From positions 16,805,731-16,869,730 of the forward strand of contig NC_052671.1 in NCBI RefSeq assembly GCF_016802725.1: a stretch of 64,000 bases of DNA. The letters are read 5' to 3'. The stretch is from Solenopsis invicta. Its lineage: Eukaryota > Arthropoda > Insecta > Hymenoptera > Formicidae. Made by a program: the position numbers and the translations under genes. Positions within the stretch are counted from its first letter, which is position 1, and each line of letters begins with the position of its first letter. Of the stretch, positions 12,101 through 25,080 are shown in pieces. The notes beneath the pieces were generated by a model. The model worked only from the letters and a program-made list of their open reading frames with translations. It made no database searches and was not told where the DNA came from.

Positions 12101-12780
12101 CAAAGGCACAGCTTGCCACCTCGTAACATCTCTTTACGGAACTGTTCTATAAATATGAAGTTCGAGGACAACGTGTCAACGACGAAGTCACGGCGTAAGG
12201 AGAGCCATTAGCGTCGATCGATTAATAAGCCACGACTTCGTTAAAGAGATTCGTGCACGATTAATATTCGGAGCTCCAGAGAGTTCGCTCCTATGGTGAC
12301 AGGTGATTTAATCCCAACTGACAAACCTTTTCACTGTTAAGAAATAAAGGAATAAACATCGTAGTAAAAGGTAGCAGTTTTAAAATCGCACGCGGAGTAT
12401 ACGGAAAAGACATAATCGTTCTTATATTAATGTCGTAACGATGTCGATAGTGAATAAAGCTTCGTCGAGCTATTGTTATCGCGTTCGCATACATGAAAGC
12501 ATATACGCGTAAGGAGAGCTAGCGTCGCGATAGTAAATCCCACCGATAAACTGTAAAACGAGATATGCTATCACGAGATATTACCACACCGAGTATATCG
12601 GAGGATCAATCTGGAGAGCATAGTCGAAGCTCCTCGGGCAGGCAAGTCGGTGACGACATTACAAATTTCATACCGGTTATATACATATATAACTCGGCTT
12701 TATTTCGCGATAATTCGGTCGACGCAGCTGTTCCGCGATGTAATTATGAAACTGCTGCAATAAAATTAACTGTGCAAGTG
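9149..12780. other. Gene-free stretch with CpG-containing patches
   Basis: No exon with splice support or recognisable domain was found. The open frame at 9805-10185 has no family features. The 12.15-12.75 kb part is rich in CGA/TCG words and could be regulatory. A short (AAT)n run lies at about 11141-11162. Confidence 0.4.
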
Positions 12781-13005
12781 TAATTGATGCAAAGTTTTGC
12801 GATTAAATACAGGCTGCATTTTTGTAATATTCACATCTAGAATATATTTTTTATCTGAAATATGTCATAAAATAGACTATCATGGAAAAGACCTTCTTTT
12901 CCATGATAATCTATTTTACGACATATTCCAGATAAAAAATATATTCTAGATATGAATATTATAAAAATGCGGCCTGTATTTAATCGCAAAACTTTGCATC
13001 AATTA
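12781..13005. repeat. Near-perfect palindrome, 111-bp arms
   Basis: 12781-12891 and 12895-13005 are reverse complements with only a few mismatches and a 3-nt centre (CCT). Ends read TAATTGATGC and GCATCAATTA. A target duplication is not clear beyond a possible TA. It may be a miniature fold-back transposon or a replication template-switch product. Confidence 0.9.
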
Positions 13006-15430
13006 TTAAGTTAACAAAATCAAATCGAGTCTGGAACATTTAATACTTATTTTGTACTAAATTGTATCATTAAAACAAATGTTGTGCTACGTGTTATTAA
13101 AAAAAAAAATATCAAAATATTTTTATATTAAGCTAGCAGAACTATTTCAAAACACAAAAAAAACATGACTAAAAATCGACAAAGTTGAACTTGTACTAAT
13201 TTGACATCAAAGATAAATTTATCATTAAAGATAAATTTGTATGACATACCATAAAAAAAAAAAAACTGTGGCTGCTAGTTTGATATATTAAGCAGGCAGG
13301 ATCACTTTAAAATAAAAAGAAAAAATAAGGATACGAACAGAATTTATACTGATTTATACTATTAAAAGTAAATTAATATTTTGTATTAGAGAAAAATCGT
13401 CAATACGCTGACATAGACTTTTTAAAGCTGCCATCCCCTTATTTCTCGGAAACTAAACATTGCACTGTATTAATAGTGATAAAAACATGACATGCTTGGA
13501 TAATTAAAAAAAAATAAAATAACCCATAGTTCATACGTTCATGGCTTTTTCTACATAAAATCTATTAAAAACGATTTTTTGTAAAACGAAAAAAAATTTG
13601 AACAATTTTCTTTTGCAAATTGCATAGATTAAATAACAATAAATATATTCTTGGTAGGTTGCTTCCTAAAACTGTTTCGTTTATATTTTTCTTTTTCCTA
13701 TTTTTCTTGTAGTAAAGTTTAAAACATATAAAGATTGCTGTGCAGCGTAAATTAGTACAATTCTCGGTGAAACTAAACAATAATTACGAAAACTTCAATT
13801 ACGATGTTCGCAGAAGTCTCATGAATTTTTTCATATTTTCTTTAATATCATCTTAAGGTAGATGCAAAAATAGCATCAGATGCGATAGATTCACGTGTAC
13901 ACTAATAAGGTGCCAAAAATATATAAATAAGAAACGGTTCATGTCTAGCTTTTTAATTTTATTAACTTTTGTCTTTTAATACATAAAAACATTTTATTAT
14001 TTAGTTTATCAATTAAATTTATAGGTGATTTCTTCCTTATAGAGGAGATTATTCAAAAACAAAGTGGTGCCAGTATTGATGACTCTTCTTCTCAATTCTT
14101 AAAACAATTTTATTAGTATTTACTTACGCAATCTATATCTCTTAAGGACTTTAGATTAATAAAGTATTTGTTATATTATCAATAATTAGTAATATTATCA
14201 GTAAAATAACAGTTAATTCTCTTTTATTATTCATCGCATAGTAAGTATTACGGGTATATACGAAAAAGAGGCTATTTTATATGTTGCAGCTAATAAAATT
14301 CTCATTTTAATAAAAAGAAATATAAAATATTAACTTACTTTCAAAATCAATATAAATTAGGTTAGGTATAAATTGGTTCTGTTAATTTTCACTCTCGTTT
14401 TTCTTTTAAAGTAGTTTTAACAGCTTAATATTAACTACTAATATTATAGTTTTTTTCCAAAATAACATAGTACAATGTTATCTTTAATTGTACAATTTAG
14501 TACAAAAGAAATACTGAATGTTTCAATAGATCCGATTTGATTTTGCTAATTTGATCTTGCTAACTTAATATGGTGTTGGAAAAAAGACATTAAAAAATCT
14601 CAATTGATAGATTAAATTGAGGAATTATTCTGAGAAATATCTTCCCCAATAAATTTAGAAGTAAATTAGTAAAGTATTTTCGATCTTCAATTTCTTTCAA
14701 TTTTCGACTATATTTTATTAGTATATCTTAAATTAAAATGCAGCTCAAATAAGAAAAAAATTCGACGTGAAAAAGATTTACAGGGAATGCCTTCGAAACG
14801 TCGATCACATTCTACAATGATAATCACATAATTACAGACTAATTGCTGTAACAGGAAAACGTGGAAAGTTAACAGGCCACGTGGGATCGCTCTTATTTAC
14901 ATAGAGATTAAATACTCCTTTGGTTCCCATTGTAAGCTATCTCCATGATCAAATAGACCTCATACAACTTAAACACTTTCGTTTAGAATCGAGATCTAAG
15001 CTCACTTTCATGTACATTTTGAATTTTTTTATGTCATGTAATAAAATTAAATGTGCTTTTTAATCTTCCCGGAAAATATAATCTTAAAAGATTTAGATAT
15101 ATTTATTCATTTCATTGCAATTCGTAAAAAAACGTATAGCTTCTTAATATCATTAAAATATTTAATAACAGTCGCACGTGACAATCATTTTTATCAAAAA
15201 TATAATATATATCAAAATATTATATAATTTAATAAAGTATTGAGAGGTAAATAATTATTGCATCACGCTTCTATAAAAAAGAAATTTTGGCACATTAAAA
15301 AGATACAAATAAATAAAAAAAAACTCAGTATCTCGATTGATTTTCGACTAATTTTAATCAAATTTAACAATAATTATAAACATAATTTAATAATTTGTTT
15401 CTTAATAATTGATAACTTCTTTACAGATAA
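13006..15430. other. Gene-free AT-rich stretch
   Basis: No supported gene. Minor duplications such as AAAGATAAATTT at about 13210-13235 occur. Open frames here are low-complexity. Confidence 0.4.
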
Positions 15431-15620
15431 TTTTCAAAATAGAGAAAAATCGTAGAGATAATCGTAAGCATAAAAAATTATTAAATTGATCTCATGCGGT
15501 GCACAGTTTGAGGGAACTTGTAAATGTACATAAAATCATGAAATAAATTATTATTGAGCACTAAAATCCGCTTTCGACCGGTTAACCATTTTCTCAATTT
15601 AAATGTATTAATAATTGACT
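15430..15620 (+). repeat. Single arm of a dispersed repeat (family with 32830-33290)
   Basis: The words ATTATTGAGCACT, CTTTCGACCGGTTA and CCATTTTCTCAATTTAAATGT recur in order at 63030-63110 and, partly, at 33210-33260 and 36880-36990. The unit is preceded by AAATCGTAGAGATAATCGTAAGC. It is one arm of a fold-back or short interspersed element. Confidence 0.55.
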
Positions 15621-17615
15621 TAAGTCAATTACTTAATATCTTATTAAAAATTAGTAACTGGTCGAGAAATATTGCACAGAAAAAATTGTTTCCAAAGAAT
15701 AATTCACTCCATAATGTTTTATTATTTTTTTCGGAATCTAAATCTTCTAAAGCGCAATTAAGTAACAAGATTTTACTGCATTATTTGAATTAGAATCTTG
15801 TTTCTTCATTTAGAATTATTTTTCAAATAAAAATGTTATTCAATATTTATTAATTAAACCTAAAAAATTTTATTAGCAAAATTGTATTTGTATCAAAAAA
15901 GTATCCTTAAACTTTTAGAAGATTTAGGCACAAATCGATTCATACATCTGTTATACAAATCTCTATGAAATACATGCGTAAAAAGTAAAATTGCATTTTT
16001 TCTATATTCTTTAAAATTGTTTGCAGTTCAAAATCCCGAAATAACATCGTGCATCATACCGCCGTCAAAAACAATTTGCAATTATTCACAATACATGCTT
16101 CTGTTTGAAAAAGTGATACTCTTGCTAAACAGAATGCTTTGTTATTGTAGAATATTCCCGTTCTTATAAATTATTATTATTATGAATTTTCTAATTAAAT
16201 TTTCATACGTTATCTATTTTCCAGTGCATTATTAAGCTTGTATATGTTAATAGAATTCTATCAACGAATACAACGTATGAAAAAACATAAAATTATAAAA
16301 ATAATAGGAAGATTATGTGACGTAACTAGCACAAATTTTTTTAATATTATTTTAAATATTAATATGACAAAAACGCCCATTTAACGGTCGATTTTATTTT
16401 TTAATCCGAGATTTAATTATTGAAGTATGTAAAAATAAAAACTCTTCGTCGGATTTTTAAAAAATCTGTCACGTAGGATTCTGCCTCTGTGCCAATTAAA
16501 TTTTACATACAATAAGAGAGAAAAAATAAATATGCCAATAAGAGACGTCGCTGATTACGTTAATTGCGCAAAACGAAAGTATGTAATTAAATAAAAAATC
16601 AAAATAACAAAGCATCAATCGTAGGATCAAAAATATCGAGATACTTCGCTTTTAATTCGTATCTTTTCTAGAGACAAAGATATTTAATCAAATTTTATAA
16701 AAAAATTTTGAGAATTTTCCAATTTTCCAGAAACTTTATTTAAAATTTCAGATAAGAATAGAAAATTTTTTAATTTGGAAACAAATGTATTTTATTATAT
16801 ATTTTAATATTTTTCAATCATATAATCACAAAAAAAAGCCATTTAAGTTTCAAATATTAAAAATGTAAAATTTTGAAAAAATATTTAAAAGAAATAATAT
16901 AAACTAAATACTTATATGTATGTATCATATAAATATTTGCTTACAACATATATATATTCAATTCACTGAAAGCACAGAATACCCAACATCAATTAAAAAC
17001 AATACATTATCTTTCATTGTAAACAATTTTTTATAAACTGCAATTCGCACGAGAATGTAGATATATGTATATGCCATTTTTATTACTAATCGATTTTGCA
17101 TTATTAAGAAAAAATGAAATAAGTTTCTCAAAAACAGTAATCAAATTAAAAATACAATTCCAAACATTTCTCCCTATCAATAAAAAATCCCATAAAAATC
17201 TGATTTTCAAGGATAAAAAGTTAGATTCCCGAAAATTCCGGGTTTTCCCGGTTTTTTCAGTAGTAAACATACTAGGTACTAAAAAAGATAGAACTAAAAG
17301 AGGGGCTAAAAAAGAATAATGAATGAAAAGATAAAACAAATCAAGATATTTTATGATCGCAGAATACCAAACTGTCTAAATATCAAACATCAAAATAAAA
17401 TTAGCCAAAAAATTGCAGAAAATTTTTTTATATAACTACTTTATCAAAGCTTCTAACATCTTAGTTTATTATTACACTGAAATTTCAATTTTCATGGATA
17501 TTCGTATCGAATCACGGCTATCGTCGGACAATCTGATGTTACACGTAAAAAAAATTATATTTTGCTGTATGGAAACAAATCTAGTCAGATAATATGCTTC
17601 GTAAATTGCCCGCCA
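15621..17615. other. Gene-free AT-rich stretch
   Basis: No exon, RNA gene or clear repeat supported. The overlapping open frames on both strands at 17.0-17.3 kb are mutually exclusive and low complexity. Confidence 0.4.
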
Positions 17616-17619
17616 ATTA

Positions 17620-17862
17620 TCCCGGTTCTTTCGTACCGTTTCGAGATGGATTAAATTGATCTACGAGCGAACGCACGCTGGTTTCCGTCGAGCCTCGCGC
17701 GTACGCCGCGATGCATTACGAACAAGAGAGTAACGATCTCGCGAACGAGAGAGAACGGAAAAGGAAACGAACAAAACAGATCTCAAGTTCCAGATATGTT
17801 TTTGGGAGTGTTTTCGCGTTCAATGTGCGAGCGAGATGACTAGAAATGGGATCAAGTTCAAT
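17620..17862 (+). promoter_or_regulatory. CpG-rich patch ending in a strong splice donor; possible first exon
   Basis: GC and CpG content rise sharply between about 17630 and 17760, and the patch ends in CAAT|GTAAGTAC with the donor GT at 17863. An ATG at 17837 reads MTRNGIKFN up to the donor. The arrangement looks like a first exon of a plus-strand transcript, but no downstream partner was identified. Confidence 0.3.
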
Positions 17863-18119
17863 GTAAGTACATACTTAAAGATCCGAGTCAAATCCAATAA
17901 TCAAGTTTCCTCTTTTTAAAGATTCGAGTAATATTCATGAAAAGTAATATTTTGCACATTATACTTGTAAGGTAATCGATCTCAAATATTTTCGAATTTT
18001 AGATTGATTTGGAGGAGTTAAATTGTACTTGGAAGTAATTTCTGTTGTGAAGAATTGAATTTTTTAGTAACTCAAAACTCTATACATTTTCTCATAGAAT
18101 TTTTTTTTCTTTCTTTCAA

Positions 18120-18445
18120 AAAATCAAAATGAGGTAACATAAACTTTGAAGAATTTTATTATAATTTTAAAATAAAATTTAATCAAACTTTTTTATAATA
18201 TAAAAAATTCGGGTTAAATTTTATAGAATTTTAGTAACTGTATAAAATTTTGAAAAATTTTTATAAATAAAATTTTATAATAAAATAGTTTTATAAAATA
18301 GTTATATAAAAAGCAAAATATTTATTTTAGTAAAATTTATTCAATGTTTATTAAATCTTATTAAAATTATAATAAAATTATAAAATAATTAAAATTATAA
18401 AACTAACTAAAATTATAAAATTCTTCAAAGTCTACGTTATTTTAT
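18120..18445. repeat. AT-rich inverted repeat of about 330 bp
   Basis: AACTTTGAAGAATTTTAT near 18142 is answered by AAATTCTTCAAAGTCTACG near 18418, with AT-rich near-complementary sequence in between. It is probably a miniature inverted-repeat element. The ends are not sharply defined. Confidence 0.5.
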
Positions 18446-20040
18446 GATTATCATGATGTTGAGGATAAATTCTAAAAATTCTCTCCATGTGAGAACAAAA
18501 TTATTAGTATACATTTTTTTTATTAGAAATAAAATTCTAGAAAGAAATTCGAAATATATTTAATCCAAGCTTGAATCCATTTGGAAGGAACACTTGTTTC
18601 ATCAGGTATTAACAGATCGAACCCATTTCGTTCCCTAACCCAGAAAAAAAAAATAATTGCAATTGTTATAATTTAACTATAATCCATAGTCATTTTTGGC
18701 GTCAATTGCACATTTATTGTTGTTTTAGCAATACAAATAGTAAGCGAATAAAAAAATAATTATATTTACTATAATTGTGATTGTATTTACTACATAGAAA
18801 TATTTATTTTATCATATGTATACCATATCTTGATATTTTACTATATTAATATTTGAATTTTTTTACAGTTGGTAAAACTATGAATATAAAATTATTATTA
18901 AATTATAGCAATAGTAACTATAAAAATAGAGCTCCGAACCATAATTATTATACCATGCAATTATAGTTACAAATACCAAACACCTTTTACTAATTGTCAG
19001 TGCAGGTTAGAGAGTCTACTTAAAAGAATTGCTTTCATTTTTTCGAAGTAATCATGAAGCTAAAAGTGTGCAATTTACAAAATTGTTCATCGATTTATCT
19101 TAAAAATCGCAGTGAATGTAATATTTATCTCATTGTGATTTTTAACTTGTGTTTTGAATCACGCATAATTTTGTCATAAACGGGATTTTAAATCACGTAT
19201 CATTTTATATTACAAACGTCAATTTAAATTATACGTACTTTTAAATTTTATGCAATTTATAAAAATAATTAAAGTCTATAATAAAGTGCAAATTTTAAAA
19301 ATTACTTTGAAAAGAAATAAATAGCATGAACATACATATATAGAGTCATAGAAAAATTATTCGTAAAACTTTGATTTTTTATACTGAATATTAATTATAA
19401 TTTATATACTAAATATATTATAAATACATAAAATTACTTTATAATTAAAATTTACTCGGCGGAACAAAAGATGCATAAGAAAGGTTAATTCCAGCTACGT
19501 GTTGCTTCGTTAAACGCATACGCTATTCTGCAATTACTTTTCCCTTGTTAAAAACTTTCGGAAGCTACACTCGTTCCTTGAACAGCGAGATATTTTTTGC
19601 TCAGTCTTGACAAATCTCTTTCGTGATCTCGCCACCGCACAAAGAATTTGCATAATCCCAGGTAGCAAGCTGAATATCGTCAGAGACGTTATTTTGACGT
19701 CAAAATGACGACAAATTTTATTTCCATTCCAATCTATTCAACTGCTCATTCTCGTTCGTGGCATTTTAAATGGCACGCAATGTTGCTATTAAAAATTCAA
19801 TTGCATACCGCGTCGTGGTTCAAAGAGAAAAAGAATCGCAGTGCCAGTGATAAATCGCAAAATCGCGCGTCTCTACGTGGAACTCGAAAGCTTCAAACCA
19901 GAAATCCTTCAATAAATTCGAACACGAGGCTCCGATCTCCAACATCGCGCTTAAAGTCCGCCGCTACGGCTGAGATCAAAGATTGCGTGGATCAAGAACG
20001 CGACATTGAAAGAAATCTATCCAGTTAGATAGGCTTGAAT
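18446..20040. other. Gene-free stretch
   Basis: No confident feature. The open frame 19705-20028 sits on the rising flank of the GC-rich island and lacks domain or splice support. Confidence 0.4.
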
Positions 20041-21600
20041 TTAGGAATTTCATGAGCTATCGCGCTTTTATCGCGTTTTTATCGCGCTCAAGCGGCTCCG
20101 TTGTCGCGATAGCAGATGTAGGAGGAGGCGAGGCAAGCGGGGAGAAAAGCGGAGATTTAACTTCTCCAAATCTCCTCTCGAGGTCTTCATTAGGCGCGCG
20201 GGACGCGCTCCACGGGACAGACATGAATCCGCGCGGAGCAGTGAAAGGACGCGTTCCTTTTTCCCTTTGCCGACACACGCACGAACAGCTGACGGAAATA
20301 ACAAACGCGACGCACACGGGTCGGCACAGGCGGCAACTCCTCGGAACGTCACCTTCGCTCTCGGGAGATTGTTTGTTTAATTACTCACCGACTACTCGCG
20401 TCGCGTCGCGTCGCTTCGCGTCGCTTCGCGTCGGTCAGGTTCGCCGACGAGCGCCGCGGAGCACGAGGATGCTCGGGCAACGCGACAAGGGGAAACGTGT
20501 GAGACGCGCCGTCGGACAACTGCGGACAACCGTCCGGTAAATCCTAGGAGCCGGCTTTAAACTTAAACGAGGCAGCCTCGGGGGGCGCGTAAACACGACA
20601 CCTGCCGCGCGAAGAGAACGCGTGAACAAAGGCGAGCGGTCGGACGCTGTTTTCTCTCCAGATCGCCGCCGGAGCGGAGCGGAGCGGAGTGGAGCGGAGG
20701 GAAGAGGAGCGGTGGGAAACGGAGCTGGACCACACGGCCGAGGCCGAGGCAGGCCAAATCGCCAGGTCGAGCCAGCCAAGCCAGCGAACGACTCGCGCGC
20801 GCACGCATGAAAAATTCCACTACTCACCTAACCTTCCGGCGTTTGACAGTCCTGCGGCCGGTCTGCGCGACGCGGCGCGCCTCGTCCCGTCCCAGACTCG
20901 CGGCACGCAGCAGGCGAGGACGCGCGTCCTTGTACGCGCGCGATGCGGCGGGATGCACGTATAGGGGAGCACGCACGAGTTACGCGACGGCGGAGGCATC
21001 AATGGATAGTAGGAGAGACGCGTGAGTTAACGGTACGGTCTTGGCCATCTCTCGTCGGGAGAGGAGAGAAAGGGAGTGGGAAGACGGGGTGGAAGGGAGG
21101 AGAGTGGAGAAAGAGAGCGCGAGGATGCGGGAGTGGGGAGGAAGACGCCGCGAGGTGTGAGCGCGCGCGCGCATTCGCACGCACTGTGTTGACACGGTGA
21201 GGGACCTCACCGACCGACACTCGACATTTTCGTTTTTGTATCTTACCCGTCGCTCATCGCGAGACATTCGGCTGTTTTTTTTTTTTTCTTATTCTCTCTT
21301 TCGTGTAACCTGCGCGAGTTAAAAAACGTCGTATCGCGCCGGTAAGATTGCTGGCACCGGCTGTATATCGTCGGAGAAAAACAGGTCGGTGGCGTCATCG
21401 CGCGATTGCCGGCGAAAAGTACGACCTATCGATAAATTGTTCGCAATGCGAATTTTTGGGTAAAAGAATATCCGCGCGCGCGCGTGCGCGCGGAACCGAC
21501 ATATGAATACCGGCCGTCGATCAATTTGGTCGGTAAGACAGCGCGACTCCAGCATTAGTAGTCCTAGATTACCTATAAAGATGGCAGTGAAATAGAACGG
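20040..21600. promoter_or_regulatory. GC- and CpG-rich island, likely promoter / 5' exon region
   Basis: Over about 1.5 kb the composition changes from AT-rich to strongly GC-rich with abundant CGCG. It includes short tandem runs: TCGCG words at about 20400-20435 and GGAGC words at about 20672-20700. Open frames appear in every frame on both strands simply because stop codons are rare here, and none shows a domain. Such islands commonly mark transcription starts in insects. The next plus-strand gene starts at 27130 just after a splice acceptor (27123-27124), so an upstream 5' UTR exon in or near this island is plausible but unproven. Confidence 0.45.
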
Positions 21601-22229
21601 TAACAATTATCATGGTGGTTGACAGCTTCCTATTTTTTTATACGTGACACTGCACCCGTCAGCACCCGTACAACCGTATTGTTTGTCGTCGGTCGTCGGT
21701 ATTTATGCGTGATCGTTATTCCGGCACAGAGCGCGACAGGAAATATGATAATCACCCATATGGTCTAGGTCGTTTGATAATAACATGTTGCTAATATATG
21801 ATAAGCCGTGTAAGTCTGTAGGCTGCTTTAAAGTAAGGCTCGCCGGGCGAATAATCGTCGACGAATCGCAAGGGGTTTGCAACAGCGAAGAAACGCAGAA
21901 GGTGATACATGTGTCGTTGTAGAGTAACCTAGCTGACGATCATTCTGCTTCACATTCGTTTGGACGATTGTACCGTTTACTCTCTCTCTCTCTCTCTGGT
22001 CTGCGTTGAGATTCAGGTACAAATCCTATTTTATTGAAAGCTTTATTGGTATTTTCTCAACATGATGCCTGTGTTCTCTGTATGTATGTACGTATCACAC
22101 TTTGCCAGTTTCAGATGATACATTAAATAAATCTCTTATTTATATCTATGTATTTTGTAATCTATTATAAAAAATAATATATTGTAGAATTGTATGTTTC
22201 TTTTTTAAACATTTTTAAGTTGTATAATG
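21601..22229. other. Flank of the GC-rich island
   Basis: Composition returns to AT-rich. A (CT)n run lies at about 21979-21996 and TTCAG|GTACAA at about 22015 is a possible splice donor. Nothing else is supported. Confidence 0.3.
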
Positions 22230-22455
22230 TGCATTCATTTCAAGATTACATGTCTACATGGGTTATTTATGTACTGTTTATGTTTACATTATGTTTATAT
22301 GAATCTTTTTCATGTAGACAGTACAAGCAATGTAAATTATTATAAATTGGATAGCTACAGGAAAAGGAATTAAGTTATACGAGTTAATATATCTGACTTT
22401 AGTTTTGATAAAATAGAGATATATATACATAATATTAAAAGTTGAAAAATGGAAC
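22230..22455. repeat. Dispersed repeat, copy 1
   Basis: The ordered words CATTTCAAGATTA, GTCTACATGG, TTCATGTAGACA, GTAAATTAT and TTTGATAAAAT recur at 60010-60245 and, in shorter form, at 60935-61050. TCTACATG/CATGTAGA gives internal inverted symmetry. Confidence 0.6.
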
Positions 22456-22900
22456 ATTATTATATTATTTCTGATAAAATTTGAATTTTTTTCATAGATT
22501 ATTATTTGCATAAATGATCTATAAAACGTAATATTGTATAGTTTACATTGTAGATATACATGTAATATAATTAGTTGTATTTTATGCATAAATACCCAAC
22601 CCTGTAATATGATGAAACTGAAACTATCTGCATATATGATAAAATCAAGGATAAAATTGTGTGAGCACAGACTACTGAGAGTTTATTTTATGTTACAAAA
22701 TCGCCAAATTATAAATTTTTTAGGAAAAACTTAATTGAAAGTGAGAAAATCCTTGTTAGTAGTTTACTTCTATCAAAAGCATACTTGATCAAAAGATTTA
22801 AAAGTGTCTGATCTGTTAACAAAATCAGCTCAAAAAGTATGAGTTCTATGTCAAATTCATATACACATTATGGTACATATTAAATTCAATTGCATTAGGG

Positions 22901-23138
22901 TCACTGCATCAGTCAATGAACAAATAAAAAATTGAACTAGTCAATGAACATATAAATAAAATGTTAATATAATTACATTTTTAAATAAAAAATGATATTT
23001 TAAAAAATGTTTTATAAAAATTAGATCATAAAAAATACAATTAATTTGCAATTTATTATTTTAAAGTCTTATTATTTTAATACTTTTCTAAACATAGTTA
23101 TTTACAGGGGGTGATTGTTCAGTGACTGGTGCAGTGAT
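22901..23138. mobile_element. Small inverted-repeat element
   Basis: TCACTGCATCAGTCAATGAA (from 22901) is the near reverse complement of the right end TTCAGTGACTGGTGCAGTGA (ending about 23138). A second copy of AGTCAATGAACA occurs at about 22939. There is no coding capacity. The CACTG-like ends recall Transib/Chapaev ends, but the superfamily is not established. Confidence 0.5.
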
Positions 23139-25080
23139 TCTATTTAAAAACCACATTCAAGATCTTCAAGCTATAAAGTTAAAATGTTAATATTGAACAA
23201 AATTATGTAGACTATGCAGAGAATATATGTAGTCACTGTTAATTGCAAAATTGAAGTATAGCTGTTATAAAAACGCAGTAACATTAGTGACATATAATTG
23301 TCCTACAATGTCTAAATAGACTGTAATGAAGTAATTTTAATATTTGCTCATAGATGAACTATACAAGATATCATGGTATCTCACCACCTCACACGTATCT
23401 CATGACCCCTGCCTTTTCTCTATTTAATATTTTTTAATATCATAAAAATATTATGTTAATGTTATATGTCCACTCTCTCTTTACATAATATTCTTGGTGT
23501 ATTACTTTAATATTCAGAGAATATTATAAAAATATTTATGTAAGTAATTTTGAGATTTGAAAAAATAAACATTTTTTGAAATATATTATAAAATTACTAA
23601 TAATGTTATACTCTATTTTTTATGTAAATTTTTACTTTAATAAGAAAACATTTACATTAATATTGAAGAATATTATTTAGTATTATTTAATATATAATAT
23701 ATCCTAAGATTGTGCCTAGAATATTACTTAATATTAAATAATATTACGCGTTTATAGGAACAGAGCCGGCGAAACAGATTTATTCCGGGGGGAGGGGATA
23801 GAATCTGTGAAAGTGATAAGAAGAAAAAGTTTTTTTTTAATTATAGGATGATGTGTTTATGGATAAGAGCAACTTACAGATTCAATTGTAGGTTTGATAA
23901 CTTTTATTTACAAAATAACTTCAATTTACAAACGATATATAAATGAACATTTGAACGCAATAAGAGTTAAGATTTATTTTTTGATAAAGCAAAAACAGCA
24001 GTTCGCTTCGAATTTTTGGAAATAAAATTATCCATAACTTTTTTGATATCAAGATGGCCGATTTGGAGTAAATGTGCAAGATAAATGTGCAAAGCACTGT
24101 TCTTCAAGTTAACTTGAAGCATTCTCATCAAAATAATCAAATCAAATTGTTTGAAAATCTCGGGTGTTAGATTCACCACCCAGAAAAATACCAGGTAGTA
24201 AATACGGTATACCCCCAATAGGTTTTCCGCCGACTCTGTATAGGAATATTTTTGATTGAAATACATCATTAACAAAGATTTTTCTAGTCGAGTTTTTCCT
24301 GAAAAATTATATTATTTGGCGAATTTATAATATAAAATAAATTCTAAAATCTTGACAATTAATTTCATGACTGCTTTATATTATATAATTATTCCATACA
24401 ATTCTGGAATTTTTTAAAAATGTCTCAGAAATATTTCAACTGTAAAAATTAAACATTTTATAAAAGTTGTGAAATATGTGTGCAACATTTCTTAGATGGC
24501 TCTGGAATAGCAAAATGTTCGCGATTTCTTGCACTGTGCAGAAAAATTGCTGAAAAAATTAAAGGTTACTAAAAAATTCTGAAATCTTTCTGAAATATTA
24601 ATGATTGTCATTCTCTGACTAAATTTAAATATTATTTCTGAAGTAATTTCAAGTTTAGATATAATACTTAAAATTACATTGAGAGGATTACAAGTATTAA
24701 CCCTGCTGGTCTGTTCGGATCTATTTGACCCGATATAATTTTTGTTTCTCTGTAACATTTTTATGTGATAAGTGAGCGGTTTAGCCTTTCATAATTTTGT
24801 TTTATATCTTAAAAACTGTACTGTGATTAAGAAAGTTTAAAAAAATGTTTCTTTTTCTAAAATTTTTAGTTGTTGCGTACGTTACGTTTGGGTCAATATG
24901 ACCCGAAAAAGAAAAATGAGTATTTTAATAGTGCTAATTAAAATTTAACAGTTTTTTATGACAAAAAGAAACATGATTAGATTGAGTGATTATTATTGTG
25001 TTATAAACCAATGTTTGGCAACAAATTTATTGTTTTTAGGAATATTATCAAATATTGTGAGAAAAGGAAACAAATTTCAT
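23139..25080. other. Gene-free AT-rich stretch
   Basis: Runs of AATATT words at 23.4-23.75 kb form weak inverted repeats. TTAACCCTGCTGG at 24697 with TTGACCCGA and GGGTCAATATGACCC further on look like one end of a piggyBac-type element, but no matching right end was found. Confidence 0.35.

Noticed and set aside
12291..12783. Short frames on both strands in the CpG-containing patch
   Set aside because: No domain or splice support; the patch is better described as possibly regulatory.
20052..21267. Many overlapping open frames of 60-160 codons on both strands
   Set aside because: They result from scarce stop codons in GC-rich DNA; they overlap in all frames and show only Arg/Ser/Pro-rich composition.
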